Positions 33,882 through 45,639 of a DNA stretch of 64,000 nt are shown here, piece by piece. The stretch's first letter is position 1. Each line of letters begins with the position of its first letter. A program made the position numbers and the translations under genes. Under the pieces are notes generated by a model that was given only the letters and a program-made list of their open reading frames with translations, ran no database searches and was not told the DNA's origin. Source of the stretch: Marthasterias glacialis (Eukaryota > Echinodermata > Asteroidea > Forcipulatida > Asteriidae); NCBI GenBank assembly GCA_911728455.2, contig OU452233.1:18440426-18504425 (forward strand), read 5' to 3'.

Positions 33882-34587
33882 GACATGACTTGAAGTTAAG
33901 GTGGGCTCGTTCCTTCTTGCACCGTTTCATTCAATGGGCACAAGGTGGCAGCAGACATAAAAGGTCAATATTTACGTAGTTCGCAAGGAGCGTCGCAAAA
34001 GTCGGGCACGTTCTAGGCGCGAATGAATCTTCCCGTAGGCACACTGCGGACTGCCAGAACATTCTGCTGGACAGCGACATTGTGCCACACTGCAGGAACA
34101 ACTCTACAATGGAGAATTACTTGTTGGTGTTTCGAAAGTTCCAGTGGAGCATTCCGGTGGTCCTAGCGACTAGTCCATGTACGCCAGCTGGAATACTTAA
34201 CCGATCATGTGACCTCGGTCAAACTCGGTCACACGTGCAGTGTAAACGTGCATAAACCAATGTGTGTGGGCGGGGCTTGTTGCCAAAGCCGGAACAGTCT
34301 ATTGGAACGTTCCCACCGTTTTGACATTTGAGACACTCCCTAGCAGCGCATAAATAATTTCCAACACTGCGGAAAAGTTTACCTTGTAAATCTGCTGCCC
34401 CTCCAATTCAGCTTTGATTGATTTTATCAGAGTTTATCAAATTTATACAAAACATTTTTCCTCCCACCAGCATGCACCTACAAACGGCTAGACAATATCT
34501 GCACAATGAAATTATGCACAATTGAATTTTAAGAAATCCTTGATAGGTATTTCAGTCAAAGGTTTTGGGAAGTTTTTTCTTTTAATA

Positions 34588-34946
34588 AAGCCCCAGTTTA
34601 ACATTGGTAAACTGACTGTAAATGCTTCCATTCTTTGCACAAATCAAGATATGTGTAATAAAAACCAACCTGTGAAAATTTCAACTCATTTCGTTGTTTC
34701 ATTTGCGAGAAAACAGTAAAAATGCATTCGGCATTTTTGTACGCATTCTTAGCCAGAGTTTTGGTCTCACTGAGACGAAAACTAAGTTTGGATCTTATGT
34801 CGTTTATTATCCAAAAACGATAACACTTCAGGCAAGAATGTTAGAATGAAAGTTTTCTACCATCATTATGTTAAATACCATGTAAGGTATATGTAAATCT
34901 GTGAACATTATGTTTTTCTTTCTCACCAATGTTGAGCTGGGGCTTT
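34588..34946 (+). mobile_element. 359-bp MITE-like element, GCCCCAGYTYAACATTGGT ends
   Basis: The left end AAAGCCCCAGTTTAACATTG pairs with the right end CAATGTTGAGCTGGGGCTTT. An opposite-orientation copy sits at 51477-51782 in the 3' flank of the DsbA-like gene. Shared inner words include CCTGTGAAAATTTCA and CGAGAAAACAGTAAAAATGC. Confidence 0.75.
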
Positions 34947-36199
34947 AAAACATAGAGAAAAGACAGACCTTCTGTATGCATATATGATTTTTTTTTTTAT
35001 AGACTAAGAATTTTTGTAAATACATTGTCGTCAATTTCTTAGGCATGTTGACTTAAAATTCCAAACCTGTGACGTGGCTTGCTTGTTAGCCTGGTGTTTG
35101 GCACTTGAAGTTGATGCAACACCTACACATCTCCATGTAGGTAGGGGATCCCAATTGCCCAAGGGCAGATGGGTTTGTGCCGGCCAAATCAAGGGCCGCC
35201 CCCCCCCCCCCCCACCCAAATTGTTAGAGCCACTCGGAAAGCAATAGGGACAGATCAGCTACTCATGCTGACAAGAACACTCAAATGAAAAAAAAATTAA
35301 AAATCTCATTAACAAAAAATTTAGCTGAAGTCGATACATTATAAGGTTGTCTTAAAAAAATGTTTTTAAAAAGGTCCGAACGACACTCCCCCCCAACCTA
35401 GAACCTTGGGTGTTTCATATTAACTGGCATTGTGAGCTACTGCTGAAAGGTTGAATTGTTATGAATCAGCTCAAGAATGAATCATGGTTTTACAAATTAA
35501 TTTGTCCATGTAAAACTTCTCTGTAAATATCTGTAAATAATTGGCTTTGGAGTGTAGACCAGGACACAATTACATGCCGCTGCTTTCAACTGAACTTTGA
35601 GTTTACAGCGCTCTGTAGAATGAACAGGCCTTCATTTTAAGAAACACCAGGAGAGTTATAAACTGCTCTCCTTAAATTTTTGTGGAGAGCTTTTTGCACT
35701 CCTCAAAACCAAACTTTAATGAAAACACGATTACACGAGTGGGTTATAAAATCTGGCTGTTGCATAATGAGGATTCATTATGAGCGTACCGCTTTGCAGG
35801 ATTATTTTGTTGGCCTGTTATCTTTGTTACATGATCAAAGCAAATAACACACCACATCAGCAGATAATTTTCCTTCGATGAATAAATTTGTCCCAGATTT
35901 TTAAATCTCCACTTGAAATGTTTAAGGAGTGCTGTGTTTCGCACTCCTCCGACAAGGTTAAGGAGATTGGACGAGAGCGATTGCATTCGCCCTGCCATTA
36001 AAAATGAAGGTCAGCATGTAAGTGATTCTATGCGACGTAAACATGTGCAGAATTCTGTGGTAAGCAGTGCTGTGTAACTAGACCTTGTTACCAAGTTTGG
36101 CTGTAGAATAATGTTAGGCCCATATTCTTCAGTACCGTATCTTCAGTTTTGAGTGGTAGTTTCTTTTCACACCATGTAAGTTAACTAAGAGACATTGTA

Positions 36200-36223
36200 A
36201 ATAAATGGTAGACAGTAAATAAA
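36200..36223 (+). terminator. Candidate SMC4 poly(A) signals
   Basis: Two AATAAA words 18 bases apart in an AT-rich stretch 2.3 kb after the SMC4 stop. Earlier AATAAA words occur inside the repeat at 34588, so assignment is weak. Confidence 0.25.
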
Positions 36224-36329
36224 TAATAGATCACTTTTGGGGAACTTAGTCCAGATGATTCTTAATGTGTTATTTATTTTTATTTACACTCCACCTATGA
36301 TAGAGAAGGCGTCCGGAGTAAACTGTTTC

Positions 36330-36460
36330 CATTCTCTAACACACTCTTCCCCTCTTGTACAGAAGTACCCCCCCCCCCCCTAAAATCCTCAAAAAATTTC
36401 CAGAGATTTCCAGAACACAATGAAGACACAATAGGAGGGGGTGGGTACACCCTGCCACAT
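36330..36460 (+). repeat. Poly-C-bearing dispersed repeat, copy 2
   Basis: Same words as 5325-5475 (CTCTTCCCCTCTTGTACAGA, then a C run, then CCAGAACACAATGAAGACAC, then GGGTACACCCTGCCACA), but with the poly-A tract absent. Confidence 0.65.
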
Positions 36461-37570
36461 TTGTAGCACCAAATGCCTTATCTAAGCCACTATCTGGTTT
36501 AGATTTGCACAAGATGCAAAGTAGTTACATAAGCAAGACCACTTGTTATTTGTTTTTACCAGGCCAAACCCTGGTCATGTTTTTAATGCAGGGTTCTGTC
36601 TAAGCATACACACATGTTGTTATTGTAAACCTTTGACAAAAGTACCTGGTACCTTGAGTTGTCAAGTCATTGTATTCAAACTAGACAATAGGGACTCTTA
36701 TGCAATGCATAAATAATGAAGGTCATTTTAATGAGACAACCCCCTGAAACTCTGAAGGAAGTCTTTGCATCTGATACAAGCCATTTGTAAACTATTACAA
36801 TGTATTGTACATTGTACATAACACCTTCAAAGTTTAGAAGTATACACTCAATGTGGTTGTTTATTGCACAAGTTCAGGAAGCAGAACTATTTTGACAACT
36901 GTGGGACAGAGTTCATGGCTTGGGGGAAAACAGGATGTTGCACATTCCTTAAAGGGGGGGTTGTTGTCGTGATCATAGCAGGTCTGTGGCTGTACATGAA
37001 GTTGGGTACATTTGCAATTTTTTGTACACTCAATGAAGATTGTTGAAATGTGTGTGTGACATTATTTGATGTGATATATTACAGGTGAAACCAGTAACTT
37101 AAATGTATGCTATATTCTCTCTGCTGTTATTAATTTGTCTAATTGTTACTAATATTATGAACCTATAGACCATGTTACCTGTGACATCACATGTTTACAA
37201 AAGAGCCACAGAACCTGGAATTCCTGCAGGCAGGATTTGTACACGGCTCAATGGGAAAATACTTTAAATCTTTCATTTTATGGAGATTGCACTGTCCGAT
37301 TGTCATCAACTTTGGATATGAAGGAAAGGGGCACATCTCACAACTAGTTCAGCTCTCATTTTAATAGCCATTGAATTTATGTGGAAATTATGATACAAAA
37401 TGTAAAATTTCTCATATGTCCCATGCAGTATCTTGCCTGCCAGTAATTGCCCTGGAATGTACAAGGTCACTCTTTTGTAAACAAGGGTCACATGGTCTAT
37501 ATGTCGGTCTTATTAAGGTACGTAATTCTCAACTTTCTATGAAAGCTGTCCGACATCAAAAATACACATT

Positions 37571-38290
37571 TGGTTTCACAAGTACAATGTAACAGGACAC
37601 CACAATGGTGTCCTGTTACATGTGAAACCAGAAAACACCTTAATGGGCATATTTATTCATTTATTCGTTTATTTATTCTACATCTTTGGATATAAATACC
37701 AAATACACTAAATAAAATATAGATTAAAATGACGCTGTCCAGGTACAAACAAAAGTATAAAACTGTTCTCAGAAGATGTGTTTGACCAAACCCTAAATTA
37801 ACTAGAAAAAAAATAAAAGAGATTGACTATAGACAACCCCCCCCCCCATCTCACAACCTCCGTGCGATCCCATTATAAAAACACTGGCCAATCAGAAGAA
37901 TAAAAAACGTTATTGCCTTGATATTGCCTTGAAAATGTCTGCATTTTATGAACTAGTTTTAAAGATATATCTCTAATGAAATGATATAAAAATCGGACCT
38001 CTTCATTGAATATGAGGCATGCAATATGAGCGTTTGTAGATTTCATATGCAACACGGACACCAATTCCGTGTTACATAGTGACATCTGTAGCTTATTTAT
38101 GCCATATCACTGTAAGTTTCAATTCCAAAAAGTCAGAATTTAATTTGTTCAAAAATGCTGGCTGTAAGTACACAGAAGGTGGTTAATTAAAAGATAGTGT
38201 TAAAGAAAATTCTTAAGATATGGGCAAACTGATTTCACATGTAACACAGGGACACCAAAAACGCTTGGTGTCGCGTTACGGTGTGACAGT
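37571..38290. repeat. Three related stem-loops around GTAACA-GGACACC
   Basis: Hairpin 1 at 37571-37630 has perfect 15-base arms (TGTAACAGGACACCA / TGGTGTCCTGTTACA) and an outer TGGTTTCACA/TGTGAAACCA stem. Hairpin 2 is near 38041-38084 with AACACGGA/TCCGTGTT arms. Hairpin 3 is near 38231-38286 with GACACCAA/TTGGTGTC arms and outer GTAAC/GTTAC. All are preceded by a TTTCAYA word. Confidence 0.6.
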
Positions 38291-38995
38291 TCATCCGTAT
38301 CATGTATAAGGGAAATCCGTTTGATTTGTTACACGCCATGTTGTGAATTGAGGTATTCGTGCTGCTCTAACCCGTACAATCTGTTATTGTTATAAATATA
38401 TATCAATTACGATGTGAAGAAATTCACAAAATTTCACACCTTGTCTGAAATCGGGTTCCCAACTTCATGGAATGACCCAATATTAAACCGTAACCCAGTT
38501 ACTGCACGCACAGGCCTGCTTTGATCATGACGACAGTCCCCCCCCCCCCCTGATGTAGACAATCATGATCACTTCTGATTTGGATTGTAGCTGTCAACAG
38601 CAAAACCGTAACTTTTGTTTTATTTGTTACTTGGCCATGCATGCAATTAACTACATTGTATGTGAAGGCATTCAAATATCATTCACACACAACTTTTTTT
38701 TCCAGCAGGAATACCAGACGAAGCACATTCTTTATAAATGATATCACCCTGAATTCTGCCGTGAGGCGTGTCCAAGAATTTTTGAAAAAACCCACATTTG
38801 TGTAGTGCCTGAGAGTGCCTGTATCCGCCACTTTTGTCTGTCGCTCATGGCCCATGAACTTCAATACTCCATTCACAGAGCCACTTTTTTAACTGGTATA
38901 TTCTGCTCTAGCTTCAGGAGAGAGTGCAGCGTGTGTCTTCAAACGTTGGAACCTAACACTAACCCAACCCCAGTTCTCTAACAATAACATGGCTA

Positions 38996-39252
38996 GCAAA
39001 GATTATAGTGCGCCGTAGGCGCAAGATGGGGAACTGGGCCTTTATCTACTGTTGGAAAGTGGAATACACATGGGCGCCATTTCGGCAAGTGAATGCCTGT
39101 GTTTCCCATTGAAAGCAATTGTCATTGTCTACACTGGTCCGCACGTATCTATTGTTGTATCAATAGAGTCACTTGCCAAAATGGCATCCAGTGAGATTTC
39201 ACATTTCAGCCAGAGTTCCCCATCCTGCGCCTACGGCGCTCTATAATCTTTG
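38996..39252. mobile_element. Complete MITE, AAAGATTATAG ends
   Basis: Arms of about 37 bases: GCAAAGATTATAGTGCGCC...AAGATGGGGAACT and AGTTCCCCATCCTGCGCC...CTATAATCTTTG. The inner TATCTACTGTTG / CTATTGTTGTATCAATAGAG region and TTGCCAAAATGGC also pair. No ORF. Confidence 0.8.
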
Positions 39253-39460
39253 GTGACTATGTGCGTCAAGCACTCGCTTCTCACTACTGTGGCCCTGGTT
39301 CGATTCCCGTCTAAGGCCATATGTGAGCAGAGTTGTGCGTTGGTTCTCTCCTATGTGATGAGGGTTTTTCTCCAGGCCTTCCTCCGGTTTTCCTCCCTCC
39401 GAAAAAATCAAACACTTTCGATCTCTGGCTGTGCTCCGTGGTCACATTCATAATACAGGT
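39244..39460 (+). mobile_element. tRNA-derived SINE, diverged relative of 4431-4742
   Basis: It follows directly on the MITE. It has a B-box-like GGTTCGATTCCCGTC and repeated TTTTCCTCC / GGTTTTTCTCC words in the body, as in the 4431 copy. The A-box region is weak. Confidence 0.5.
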
Positions 39461-39608
39461 CTTTTTGGATGGCTGCCAAACATGGCTGCCCCTCATGCCT
39501 GCGCCTCAAACCCACCTAGCTGCCTCCTTTGCAATTCAACTTCCCAGCTGCAAGTAATGTTGATGACTAGTTTCCCAAATTGTTCAATTATTAACATGAT
39601 TGTTACAA

Positions 39609-39645
39609 AAAAGCTCATTTCTGGGTAACCCAGAAATGAGCTTTT
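39609..39645. repeat. Perfect 37-base hairpin
   Basis: The left arm AAAAGCTCATTTCTGGGT (39609-39626) and its exact reverse complement (39628-39645) are separated by a single A. No flanking element or gene context was identified. Confidence 0.75.
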
Positions 39646-40209
39646 GTTCTTACTTCCAACACCAATAAAGCTTTATAAATCTTACCTCATAGTAACACCT
39701 TGAACAAAGAAAATGATTTCAACCAATTCAAAAAAAAATGTTTTTCACCTCATTTATTACCATAATACTTCTGAACTACAGAGTAACCTTAGATTATAAT
39801 CATTAGTTCACAATAATCACAATTAATAAATGGTTTATTTAAATTGGTTACACTTTTTACAGGTGCATACAATCTTGATTATTATAAATGGTGGTATGAC
39901 AAATTCAAAAATCAAGATAATTTTTTTAAAATCTGAAAACGCTTTGTTTCTTAGGCAGAGAAAGGCAGCACACTTTTCCAAGGGATAATATGTTTTGGTT
40001 TTATTTTTTTTTTTGGGGGGGGGGGCAGAATAGTGGTTTAAGTGGCCAGATACCTAAAGGTCTGTAAAAGCAACAAGCCTTTTGGTTTTAAGGTTAGATT
40101 AACAGTTTGCAAAAAAATCATCAACTCCCCCAGATTCTTGAAACTCTTTTTGATGGTTTGAGTTGAACTTAAGCAAGAAGCCAGTATTTCTAATTCCAAG
40201 AAGCCAGTA

Positions 40210-40712
40210 TATCTAATTCCTAAATACCCCTATCAGTTTGGGACATTTTGGGCATTCCTATTAGGCTGAAAGGTGGTAACATGACTGTTTTAGACCGGTT
40301 TAAAACTGATGATAAAGACATAGCTGGAGCTGCGAATGCGGGTTCTGCGCTCATTATAGCCACATGCGTGCTAATGTGTGCCAACAGCCGTTTAAAACCT
40401 TGCAGGGTTGTGGCCTTCGGCTCGGTCCTTTATCACACGGCCACGCCCCTGCTGGTTTTAAACGGCCATTCAAAACTTCGGTCACCACTCTTTTATTCCC
40501 TTTATCAAAGGCAAGGATTTGGGGTAACTTTTGGGACAGCGCCTGTGCCCTCTTCCATAGAGCTGCCTAAGCACTGAAAGTAACTATAGCACAGAACAGT
40601 TTTGCTAACCAGAGCAAGGTTACCAGCACAATGTAATATGTACCATTTGTGACTGGTTCCCTGTTAATTTTTGCTTACCAGAAAATCGTTCAGCTCTGAA
40701 ATCCAGCCCTTG
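40210..40712. repeat. Inverted-repeat element followed by a GGGCCC-type MITE piece
   Basis: GCCGTTTAAAACCTTGCAGG at about 40388 pairs imperfectly with CCTGCTGGTTTTAAACGGCC at about 40448. From 40540 the sequence joins the ATAGAGCTGCCTAAGCAC family and ends near CAGCTCTGAAATCCAGCCC. No credible coding frame. Confidence 0.5.
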
Positions 40713-42543
40713 CTAGGTCTCAATATGTGCTAAAATAAGTGATAAAATACAAGGTGCAAAATATGTTCAATATTACATCTACAAACACTTGTTAGAGTTA
40801 CTGAGTAATTTACAAAAATACCTTCTTAGAAACTAATATAAATCTGCAATTTTTTTATTTTTTATTTTGTGTGTGTTTTTAACACAAACCTCTGGAAATC
40901 AAAAAAGGAATTTCTTTGTTGTTTTATTTTGTTTTCCTTTGTATACAGTATGTGTACCAGAAACAATTCCTCAAGAAATTAAGATAAATCTTCTTTATTT
41001 TTTATTATTATTAGTTTTTTTAGTAAATGTTTGAAGTTATAATAACTCATAATTGTTAAACAATAACACATGTATCACTTCAATCTTTTACAAAAGAAAT
41101 ACATTTTAGATTAATAGGATTACTGGAAAATGTGAAAGAATGTGAAAGTTCAATTTTAAACCAACTTCCTTTACAGTGGAAATTTGCAAGATTTCAAACC
41201 CACTATCTCAAACTACTTCAAGAGAACTCATTGCATAATAAAGCCTTAAATTGCAAGGGACCCAATGTGGGCCATCATCAACACAACAACAAACTGGTCA
41301 GGGAGGGTACGGACACACACACCAGTACATTGTTACATGGTTAACTCTCAAAGGGTGAACTGAAGAAAAAAAGTTTTATGTTCCCAATCCTACCCCCCCC
41401 CCCCCCCCCCCAATAAACACATACATCAGGGATGATATTCCTCCCGATTTCCGGATTTAACAAAATAATTGTTGTGGAATCTTTTTACTGAATTTTTTTT
41501 TTTTTTTTTTAATCGTCAGTTACATGTACATACATCCAGGACCTTGTAAAGTCTTAAGTTGTACTTGTACTGTATTTTGACATTTAAGCACGGAATGCTG
41601 CTGTTGATATGGGTTGTGGCGTGGTTGGTAGCCACCAAGCCCTCCACTGGTGTTTCGTGGATTTTCATTTTCATCCACTCTCATCCCTGATTAATAAATA
41701 AATCAACAAATCAATCAACAAGTCTAAATTAATCCACTTATTTTCTGCCCCCCAAATAAAATTAAAAATGATGAATTAATCAATATTAGGTTCATGAACA
41801 GTACATAATGACCAATATTTGAAAAAGGGAATTCCAATCTAGTTCTACCTTAATTTCATTGAGCTTGCAAGCTAAAAGATTCAGTTACGACAGTCCATTG
41901 ATTAGTCCCTAAGCAAAGAAGAAGAAAAACTGCCCTCTGTGTACCCTAGTGTGTGTGACTTATAAAACTTCACCTGCCGTCAGAATGCCACAAAGCCTGC
42001 AATTTAAAACTTTACAATGAAATGCTGGAAGGCTACACATGAGATTAATGTGCAAGAAATGAGCATACAACAGAGAGAGGGGCGTTATTTGCAAAAAGTT
42101 AAATCATCCAATCCTTTTTTTTTTTAACAACCAAACCTTAGAAGTGTATTCAATAATATTTAAGCACCCAGCAACTTTTGGGTCACTCCTTTATATTTAT
42201 CAAAGTGGTGCATCTCTTCCCACTAAGCAACCCACCACCACAACCACTTTCAAAATAATACAATCAATGTCTTATGTTACCACAGGCAATTCAACTTTTG
42301 TTTACTTGTTTTGTTTTTTTCCCTCACTTATTATTCAAAATAAACAAAGTTGACTGCACACAGAAGAACTCTCTTCACAAAAAGACAGGTTACAGCCATT
42401 TAGTCTTTGGACAAAGTCCGCAAATATAAACTGTCTGAAAGGTGTGATAACATGTTTCAGGATTTTTTCTGGCTTGTTAATTTCAAGCACAAACGATTCA
42501 TATTTATCGGCTGTATGAAATCATTCCCGGATTCAAAGCATCA
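40713..42543. other. AT-rich intergenic DNA
   Basis: Nothing coding is supportable. A C19 tract lies at 41393-41411 and a T20 tract near 41492-41511. The last few hundred bases are the probable 3' UTR of the minus-strand oxidase gene. Confidence 0.5.
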
Positions 42544-43926
42544 CTATCCTCCGAATCCTTCCCTTTTGATCTTACGCCCAAACACTTGGCGTGTAATTCT
42601 CTTTGCCTCTCTCTGTCCACTCCTCATTCCCCCAATCACATAGCCTGCAAATTTCTCATCTGTAGCCTCCCCTCCGAAGTAGAGCCTCCCGACACTAGTC
42701 TGAAGCTGGTGAATGACCCTCCTGGAGGTGTGTGGTACCGAGAAGGCGCCCATCTGAAGAGGGTCATTCAGCCAGCCAGACAGCATGATGTCAGTGGGTT
42801 GAGGTACCGCTTGCTCCCCGTATAAATCCTTCAACACCGAGACGACTTCTTGGAGGGTTTCCTCAACTGGTTGGTTCTCAACTCGGTGGGCTTCATCGCC
42901 AACGACAAAGCCGACCAGGATATTGGTGCCTTGAGGAAAAAGGCCACTCATCTCCATGTTCATGAAGACTGGATAATAGCCTCGACGGTCGCTCATGTGC
43001 ATGATCCACTCCTTGTCGTCCCAGAATTTGTGGGGAAACTTGAGGAAAATCTTGGTGAAGGCGCCGACAGGGATATGGTCAATGGCTGCGGTTTTCCATT
43101 TTGGTAAGGGTGGGTTGAACGCCACCAGACGGCTCTGAAGCACGCCTAAATTAAAAGTGAGCAACACTGCATCTGCGCAATAGACTGAGCCATCGTCGCA
43201 TGTCACATAAACTTTTTCTGTCTGTGACTGATCAATTGAGATGACGCGCTTGTTTAACCTGAGAGCATTTTTTTGAACCAAGTGGGTGACCACGTCAGCG
43301 AAAATCGCCTTAAAACCTCGCTGGTCTATGACGAATTTGCTGTTATCATTGCAGTACTCCCAGTTACTGCTTAAAATTGACATTTTCTCTGGTGGAATGG
43401 AGTATTCGAAGTCAAACAGGTACCACTCGATGGCCTTGTGGATAATATCCGACCTGACTGACCACTTTTTGTTCACTAGGAAATCTCTCATGGTCATGTC
43501 GCCACCTGGGAACTTCACGGCAAAGTCAGCTGCCTGCTCCAGGAAGTTGTTAAACTCCGACAGGACTTTTTCTACCTCCCACTGCGGGAGGACTTCTTTA
43601 TCCCTACTTCTTGCATCAAACGAACCGTCGAATAACGTACGACTTGCAAGGCCAGCTCTTTCAGCTATCTTCCCCATGGGACCTTCTTCCGGCTGGAGCC
43701 AGTTGGCGCCCCTCTCGACTTGAATTCCACCAAATTCAACATCTTGCACTCGCCCGCCGATGTGGTCAGCCCCCTCAAGGACCAGAAACTGATCAACGCC
43801 CTGGCTCAAAAAAGTGCTCGCCGCAGCCAACCCCGCAGCGCCTGCACCAAGAATTAACACCTTCTTCCCACTGCCCATTCGCTGGATCCCATCCTCCCCA
43901 AGTTTCCCCACAATATTCCCACTCAT
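42544..43926 (-). CDS. FAD-dependent polyamine oxidase-like protein, intronless
   Basis: One uninterrupted 460-codon frame. The dinucleotide-binding motif GAGAAG is at residues 27-32 (VLILGAGAAGLAAAS), the ribose-binding acid is Glu51, and GGR follows at 57-59, then RGANWLQ near 72. FTKIFLKFPHKFW and RRGYY match plant-type polyamine oxidases, including a lysine expected near the flavin. The C-terminal FAD contact GRLYFGGEAT begins at 413 and runs into YVIGGMRSGQREAKRI. The family oxidises secondary amines of spermidine or spermine, releasing hydrogen peroxide and an aldehyde; the exact substrate cannot be read here. No signal peptide is seen at the chosen Met. The lack of introns, beside genes with 4-24 coding exons, suggests retroposition or gene transfer, though a 5' UTR intron is possible. 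Confidence 0.88.
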   Translation of the reverse strand: MSGNIVGKLGEDGIQRMGSGKKVLILGAGAAGLAAASTFLSQGVDQFLVLEGADHIGGRVQDVEFGGIQVERGANWLQPEEGPMGKIAERAGLASRTLFDGSFDARSRDKEVLPQWEVEKVLSEFNNFLEQAADFAVKFPGGDMTMRDFLVNKKWSVRSDIIHKAIEWYLFDFEYSIPPEKMSILSSNWEYCNDNSKFVIDQRGFKAIFADVVTHLVQKNALRLNKRVISIDQSQTEKVYVTCDDGSVYCADAVLLTFNLGVLQSRLVAFNPPLPKWKTAAIDHIPVGAFTKIFLKFPHKFWDDKEWIMHMSDRRGYYPVFMNMEMSGLFPQGTNILVGFVVGDEAHRVENQPVEETLQEVVSVLKDLYGEQAVPQPTDIMLSGWLNDPLQMGAFSVPHTSRRVIHQLQTSVGRLYFGGEATDEKFAGYVIGGMRSGQREAKRITRQVFGRKIKREGFGG

Positions 43927-45493
43927 GATTTAAGTTGCATATCCAAGGGTTCATTAAGAAAGAAAACAAAATCTTGCACTTCACTCACAAATGTTTCTTT
44001 TTCTCTCACTCCTCTCCGAAGCAAGCAAGCAGTTTTTTTTTCTAATAACTGCTTGCTATAAAGAAATGTTTATTACTTGGTCTATCTTTGCCAGGGAGAA
44101 TCATCTCCCCTGTAGTTATTAAAATCATTTGGTTTCTCATCGTTCTGGTTAAATTTGCGAAGGAGTCGTTTGGTAAACTTGACAAGAACTGGGTCTTTTT
44201 TAAGTGCAGCCTATGCACAAGCTGCTGTTTCCACAAGTGGCGCCGATCCTGGTATTTGTGCATATTCTTCAGGACTAGAGTTCAAATCTCAATGAACAAA
44301 TATCAGCTAGCTCCAGCCTTCCACGAGATGCGGTTGAAAAACATGATGAAGATCAAACGAGAAAAAAAACAACTTGAAGGAAACGCCGATGAGTAGAGTG
44401 AGTGTTACCTCAACCGGTAGATAACCTAACATTGTTGAAAACAAAAGCAGGAAGTGAATTTGTTTTTGTTTTTTGTTTGGCTATAAATTCATCCAGCTGA
44501 AATACAAAATTAGTCATGTGATTTCTGAAGTGTTTTCCTAATTTCAGGATTTTCTCAAAACCTCATTGAGCTTGGAAAGAAATAAAGCAGTCACCAAAGG
44601 GAGAAAGATATAGTCCAGATTGAGTCTAAACTTATAGTTTTGTATTTCTGGTGATGCACAGAGTCCGTACACCTCCTGAATTGTAACATCTGTGAGGTTC
44701 TGGGTCTGGAGTAAGGGAGAATCTAAGCCTGCAAGTAATTTTTTTCTGGAATTGTCACATTCCTTAAATCTCTACCCTGGAAAACACTTCAAGACGCAGG
44801 CTTGTCGGCCGTTTTCAGGGCACGAAAGATCATTATACATGTGCATGTACACACATACAACGTGAAACAAGTTGCCTTTCTCACTGCGAGAGATACATTG
44901 TACCTGACGGCTCTTCTTTTCCTACGAGCCATCATCTCTAAGTTAGCAATTTCACAAAGTGACGAATCTCAATGTTCACTGGTTTGTACAAAGCGCTTTA
45001 TGTACAAGTCTCGTGTTTTTGTTTTTTTTTTTCACAAAGTGACGAATGTGTTTAGGAATTAGTAACTCATCAAAAAAAGTTGCAAACCTGAAAACAGATT
45101 GACAGTTCTGTATGAATAAAGAAGTTTAGCTTTGTTTTGGTAGGAACATTTTAAAGAAGAAATAGCAAGCAGTGCCCGAAATAGCCGTTTGAAAAAAAGT
45201 TCAACTGACAACGCAATTTCTCCAAACAAGGAACTTTGGTCGTGTTGCAGATTTTGTTACTTCATGAAAATGGCAACACTATGTATGGAACAGGCTTTTA
45301 TGTAGACTAGCTCTTGCAGTCCAAATACAGTCCAGGATTCAGCAGGATTGAGGGCTGTAGGCCCAAAAAACAAATTTAAGCAAATCACTGGCATTCCAAT
45401 CTTATCCAAGTCCAATCAAGTTGGTATGGAGTGACATGGGAGAAGAGGAAATTTAATGATTGAGACCACAAGCTTGCCAAACTGCCTAGTCTG
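43927..45493. other. Intergenic DNA upstream of the oxidase; small repeats only
   Basis: An imperfect inverted repeat GCAAGCAGTT / AACTGCTTGC flanks a T run near 44024-44056. TTTCACAAAGTGACGAAT occurs twice, near 44950 and 45030. The open frame at 44088-44396 has no splice context or recognisable domain. 45385-45460 is related to 13403-13500. Confidence 0.4.
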
Positions 45494-45639
45494 TTAACTC
45501 TTTCACTACGGCACGCCACTCACAGCGGCTTGGTGAATTACTTCATGCGCCAGAGAGCCGCTGCCAGCAGCTCGAAATAAACAAAATATTAAACAATTCC
45601 GTCACAGCTGTCTATTATACTCCGTAGTGAAAGAGTTAA
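45494..45639. mobile_element. 146-bp MITE flanked by TTAA
   Basis: The left end TTAACTCTTTCACTACGG and the right end CCGTAGTGAAAGAGTTAA are perfect 18-base inverted repeats that start and end with TTAA, the target site used by piggyBac-type transposases. There is no coding capacity. Confidence 0.8.

Larger units (their letters stand above)
33882..36330. other. SMC4 3' flank / probable 3' UTR
   Basis: There is no coding signal. It holds a MITE-like end near 34265-34305, the inverted-repeat element 34588-34946, a C15 tract at 35199-35213 and two AATAAA words at 36200-36205 and 36218-36223. Where the SMC4 transcript ends cannot be told from sequence. Confidence 0.4.

Noticed and set aside
43286-43723. 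Plus-strand open frames over the oxidase gene (145 and 105 codons)
   Set aside because: They are antisense shadows of the 460-codon gene; the minus frame carries all the family motifs.
44088-44396. 102-codon frame with a basic C-terminus upstream of the oxidase
   Set aside because: No domain, splice signals or codon pattern; an overlapping minus frame of similar quality exists.
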